DNA of 64,000 nt from Marthasterias glacialis (lineage: Eukaryota > Echinodermata > Asteroidea > Forcipulatida > Asteriidae), in the NCBI GenBank assembly GCA_911728455.2, contig OU452223.1, positions 11,430,174-11,494,173 of the forward strand, in the 5' to 3' direction. The notes below the pieces were generated by a model. That model saw only the letters and a program-made list of their open reading frames with translations, made no database searches and had not been told where the DNA came from. Below, one piece after another: positions 60,701 through 64,000 of this stretch. Numbering within the stretch: the first letter of the stretch is position 1; every line of letters begins with the position of its first letter. A program made the translations under genes and the position numbers.

Positions 60701-63226
60701 AGCGAGCTTTTTCGGCCATCTTGATGACGTCAGAGTTGACCTAAATATTGCTATTTGCCCAAATATTGCGAATTGACCCCTTCCCCACACACAAACCCTC
60801 TTCAGTGACATCTACTCTATCAATTTCTATCATAAAATCGCATCAAATTTTTTTGACCAAAATTGCGAGTGCTCACAGGGAGCTCCCTGTGAGAAATTTT
60901 AATTTTCGACCCATTTTTAAAAGTGCTTTTCATGGAATCAGTCGATGCGGGCAGCTCTTCCGAGACGTGTCCAACAAACTAGAGCTCCCAACTCGCGTTA
61001 TTTCGGGAGCTAGCGAGCTTTTTCGGCCATCTTGATGACGTCAGAGTTGACCTAAATACTGCTATTTGCCCATATATTGCGAATTGACCCCTTCCCCACA
61101 CACAAACCCTCTTCAGTGACATCTACTCTATCAATTTCTATCATAAAATCGCATCAAAATTTTTTGACCAAAATTGCGAGTGCTCACAGGGAGCTCCCTG
61201 TGAGAAATTTTAATTTTCGACCCATTTTTAAAAGTGCTTTTCATGGAATCAGTCGATGCGGGCAGCTCTTCCGAGACGTGTCCAACAAACTAGAGCTCCC
61301 AACTCGCGTTATTTCGGGAGCTAGCGAGCTTTTTCGGCCATCTTGATGACGTCAGAGTTGACCTAAATACTGCTATTTGCCCATATATTGCGAATTGACC
61401 CCTTCCCCACACACAAACCCTCTTCAGTGACATCTACTCTATCAATTTCTATCATAAAATCGCATCAAAATTTTTTCGACCAAAATTGCGAGTGCTCACA
61501 GGGAGCTCCCTGTGAGAAATTTTAATTTTCGACCCATTTTTAAAAGTGCTTTTCATGGAATCAGTCGATGCGGGCAGCTCTTCCGAGACGTGTCCAACAA
61601 ACTAAAGCTCCCAACTCGCGTTATTTCGGGAGCTAGCGAGCTTTTTCGGCCATCTTGATGACGTCAGAGTTGACCTAAATATTGCTATTTGCCCAAATAT
61701 TGCGAATTGACCCCTTCCCCACACACAAACCCTCTTCAGTGACATCTACTCTATCAATTTCTATCATAAAATCGCATCAAATTTTTTTGACCAAAATTGC
61801 GAGTGCTCACAGGGAGCTCCCTGTGAGAAATTTTAATTTTCGACCCATTTTTAAAAGTGCTTTTCATGGAATCAGTCGATGCGGGCAGCTCTTCCGAGAC
61901 GTGTCCAACAAACTAAAGCTCCCAACTCGCGTTATTTCGGGAGCTAGCGAGCTTTTTCGGCCATCTTGATGACGTCAGAGTTGACCTAAATACTGCTATT
62001 TGCCCATATATTGCGAATTGACCCCTTCCCCACACACAAACCCTCTTCAGTGACATCTACTCTATCAATTTCTATCATAAAATCGCATCAAAATTTTTTG
62101 ACCAAAATTGCGAGTGCTCACAGGGAGCTCCCTGTGAGAAATTTTAATTTTCGACCCATTTTTAAAAGTGCTTTTCATGGAATCAGTCGATGCGGGCAGC
62201 TCTTCCGAGACGTGTCCAACAAACTAGAGCTCCCAACTCGCGTTATTTCGGGAGCTAGCGAGCTTTTTCGGCCATCTTGATGACGTCAGAGTTGACCTTA
62301 ATACTGCTATTTGCCCATATATTGCGAATTGACCCCTTCCCCACACACAAACCCTCTTCAGTGACATCTACTCTATCAATTTCTATCATAAAATCGCATC
62401 AAAATTTTTTCGACCAAAATTGCGAGTGCTCACAGGGAGCTCCCTGTGAGAAATTTTAATTTTCGACCCATTTTTAAAAGTGCTTTTCATGGAATCAGTC
62501 GATGCGGGCAGCTCTTCCGAGACGTGTCCAACAAACTAAAGCTCCCAACTCGCGTTATTTCGGGAGCTAGCGAGCTTTTTCGGCCATCTTGATGACGTCA
62601 GAGTTGACCTAAATATTGCTATTTGCCCAAATATTGCGAATTGACCCCTTCCCCACACACAAACCCTCTTCAGTGACATCTACTCTATCAATTTCTATCA
62701 TAAAATCGCATCAAATTTTTTGACCAAAATTGCGAGTGCTCACAGGGAGCTCCCTGTGAGAAATTTTAATTTTCGACCCATTTTTAAAAGTGCTTTTCAT
62801 GGAATCAGTCGATGCGGGCAGCTCTTCCGAGACGTGTCCAACAAACTAGAGCTCCCAACTCGCGTTATTTCGGGAGCTAGCGAGCTTTTTCGGCCATCTT
62901 GATGACGTCAGAGTTGACCTAAATACTGCTATTTGCCCATATATTGCGAATTGACCCCTTCCCCACACACAAACCCTCTTCAGTGACATCTACTCTATCA
63001 ATTTCTATCATAAAATCGCATCAAAATTTTTTCGACCAAAATTGCGAGTGCTCACAGGGAGCTCCCTGTGAGAAATTTTAATTTTCGACCCATTTTTAAA
63101 AGTGCTTTTCATGGAATCAGTCGATGCGGGCAGCTCTTCCGAGACGTGTCCAACAAACTAAAGCTCCCAACTCGCGTTATTTCGGGAGCTAGCGAGCTTT
63201 TTCGGCCATCTTGATGACGTCAGAGT
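57756..63226 (+). repeat. Trimeric (934-bp) higher-order organisation of array 2
   Basis: From about 57.7 kb every third monomer, up to the one near 62.4 kb, carries the linked pair TTTTTTCGACC (one base longer) and AAACTAAAGCTCC. These occur near 57738, 58672, 59606, 60540, 61474 and 62408, steps of exactly 934 bp. The intervening two monomers have TTTTTTGACC and mostly AAACTAGAG. Thus 311+311+312 = 934 bp is the true unit here. Larger copies use multiples of it: 1,868 bp (57,946 to 59,814; 58,257 to 60,125; 58,880 to 60,748) and 934 bp (60,748 to 61,682). Near 63.0 and 63.35 kb two adjacent monomers both carry TTTTTTCGACC, so the trimer breaks down at the right end. Confidence 0.85.
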
Positions 63227-63744
63227 TGACCTAAATACTGCTATTTGCCCATATATTGCGAATTGACCCCTTCCCCACACACAAACCCTCTTCAGTGACA
63301 TCTACTCTATCAATTTCTATCATAAAATCGCATCAAAATTTTTTCGACCAAAATTGCGAGTGCTCACAGGGAGCTCCCTGTGAGAAATTTTAATTTTCGA
63401 CCCATTTTTAAAAGTGCTTTTCATGGAATCAGTCGATGCGGGCAGCTCTTCCGAGACGTGTCCAACAAACTAGAGCTCCCAACTCGCGTTATTTCGGGAG
63501 CTAGCGAGCTTTTTCGGCCATCTTGATGACGTCAGAGTTGACCTAAATACTGCTATTTGCCCATATATTGCGAATTGACCCCTTCCCCACACACAAACCC
63601 TCTTCAGTGACATCTACTCTATCAATTTCTATCATAAAATCGCATCAACATTTTTTCGACCAAAATTGCGAGTGCTCACAGGGAGCTCCCTGTGAGAAAT
63701 TTTAATTTTCGACCCATTTTTAAAAGTGCTTTTCATGGAATCAG

Positions 63745-63799
63745 TCGATGCGGGCAGCTTCCATTTTCCCCATCCAAATAAAACACCCCAGCTCTTCCG
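63745..63799 (+). other. Right boundary of array 2 with a short insertion
   Basis: The last monomer follows the consensus to GATGCGGGCAGCT at 63759. About 30 foreign bases (63760-63789) follow, and then AGCTCTTCCG at 63790-63799, which is exactly what the consensus would show from its AGCT onward. AGCT thus flanks the insert on both sides. After 63799 the sequence departs from the monomer for good. This looks like a short filler insertion at, or close to, the point where the array was cut off. Confidence 0.6.
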
Positions 63800-64000
63800 T
63801 AAATTCTGCGCATCAATCTCCAAAATGTCCCTACACCTCTTGTCAAATAGGACCTCTCTTTGCAGGGCCTAGGTCATTCAAAATACTCAACGTTGGAAGT
63901 CAACAACCCGCAGGTCACAATTGTGCAATGTTTTGACAACCCACTGCACTTTTTCCTGCCTATTGGGTGTGATGCGCCAATGTGCACAGAGATACATAGT
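63800..64000. other. Unassigned flank right of array 2
   Basis: About 200 bases without similarity to either satellite that I can defend. There are short ORFs on both strands across the junction (63632-63823 minus, 63748-63936 plus), but they include satellite sequence and have no recognisable features. No RNA gene, transposon end or tandem repeat is visible. Confidence 0.5.

Larger units (their letters stand above)
52410..63759 (+). repeat. Satellite array 2: ~311-bp monomer, ~36.5 head-to-tail copies
   Basis: CTACTCTATCAATTTCTATC first occurs at 52410 and returns every 311 or 312 bp to 63,6xx, always in the same orientation. The monomer order is: CTATCAATTTCTATCATAAAATCGCATCAA, a short variable T tract, GACCAAAATTGCGAGTG, the 22-bp palindrome, AAATTTTAATTTTCGACCC, GAATCAGTCGATGCGGGCAG, GAGCTCCCAACTCGCG, CGGGAGCTAGCGAGC, GGCCATCTTGATGACGTCAG, TTGACCTAAATA, then GAATTGACCCCTTCCCCAC. 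Copies are much more alike than in array 1; most differences fall in the T tract, in TAAATA(T/C/A)TGCTATTTGCCCA(A/T)ATATTG, and at CTAGAG/CTAAAG. It shares no sequence with the 457-bp monomer that I can see. Plus-strand ORFs of 60-95 codons recur in it but are a by-product of the repetition. Confidence 0.97.

Noticed and set aside
52653..62902. Recurrent 60-95-codon plus-strand ORFs in array 2
   Set aside because: They repeat every 311-312 bp, are broken by the one-base T-tract change in every third monomer, and show no protein features.
63850..63900. Possible 457-bp satellite remnant right of array 2 (CTTTGCAGGGCC resembling CTTTTGCAAGGCC)
   Set aside because: Only about a dozen bases agree and no neighbouring landmark follows in order.
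1..64000. CRISPR-like arrays, given many regularly spaced repeats
   Set aside because: The repeats are contiguous satellites of 311 and 457 bp without unique spacers, there are no cas genes, and the sequence context is eukaryotic.

Overview
The window is eukaryotic repetitive DNA, most likely heterochromatic (pericentromeric, subtelomeric or interstitial). About 96% of it is two unrelated satellite arrays separated by roughly 2.6 kb of low-copy and relic sequence. There is no bacterial-style gene packing, and I see no rRNA, tRNA, CRISPR array or intact transposon. The species cannot be read from this sequence. An animal is my best guess, because one short minus-strand block looks like a GT-AG bounded exon of a semaphorin/plexin-type (sema) domain. 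That is inference only.

Bases 1-49,770 hold a head-to-tail array of a ~457-bp monomer, about 109 copies, open at the left edge of the window. Monomers are mosaics of a few sequence variants. Blocks of 3, 4, 5, 7, 9 and 11 monomers have been copied as larger units; the largest is an 11-mer of 5,027 bp at about 99.9% identity. The right end (47.8-49.8 kb) is clearly decayed, as at the edge of an old array. On the plus strand each monomer carries, in order, an AATAAA or ATTAAA hexamer, a GT-rich stretch, and a T-rich tract ending in TTTCTCAG before a ~147-bp exon-sized block. Minus-strand ORFs of ~71 codons recur in most copies, but I see no reason to call them genes.

Bases 49,771-51,484 are low-copy sequence with a few weak exon candidates. 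A GC-rich 34-bp minisatellite follows (51,485-51,653). Next come decayed, internally deleted relics of the 457-bp satellite (51,655-52,409), which run directly into the second array.

Bases 52,410-63,759 hold about 36.5 copies of a ~311-bp monomer, organised as a 934-bp trimer (311+311+312). Block duplications have offsets of 934, 1,868 and 2,802 bp, all multiples of the trimer. Nearly every monomer has a perfect 22-bp palindrome, and every monomer I read through has a consensus cAMP-response element (TGACGTCA) next to YY1-like and nuclear-receptor half-site-like motifs. The array stops in mid-monomer at 63,759, and the last 240 bases are unassigned.

No pathway can be described here. The informative content is repeat architecture: recent segmental amplification in both arrays, relics suggesting the 311-bp array lies in former 457-bp territory, and regulatory-looking motifs fixed in each monomer.
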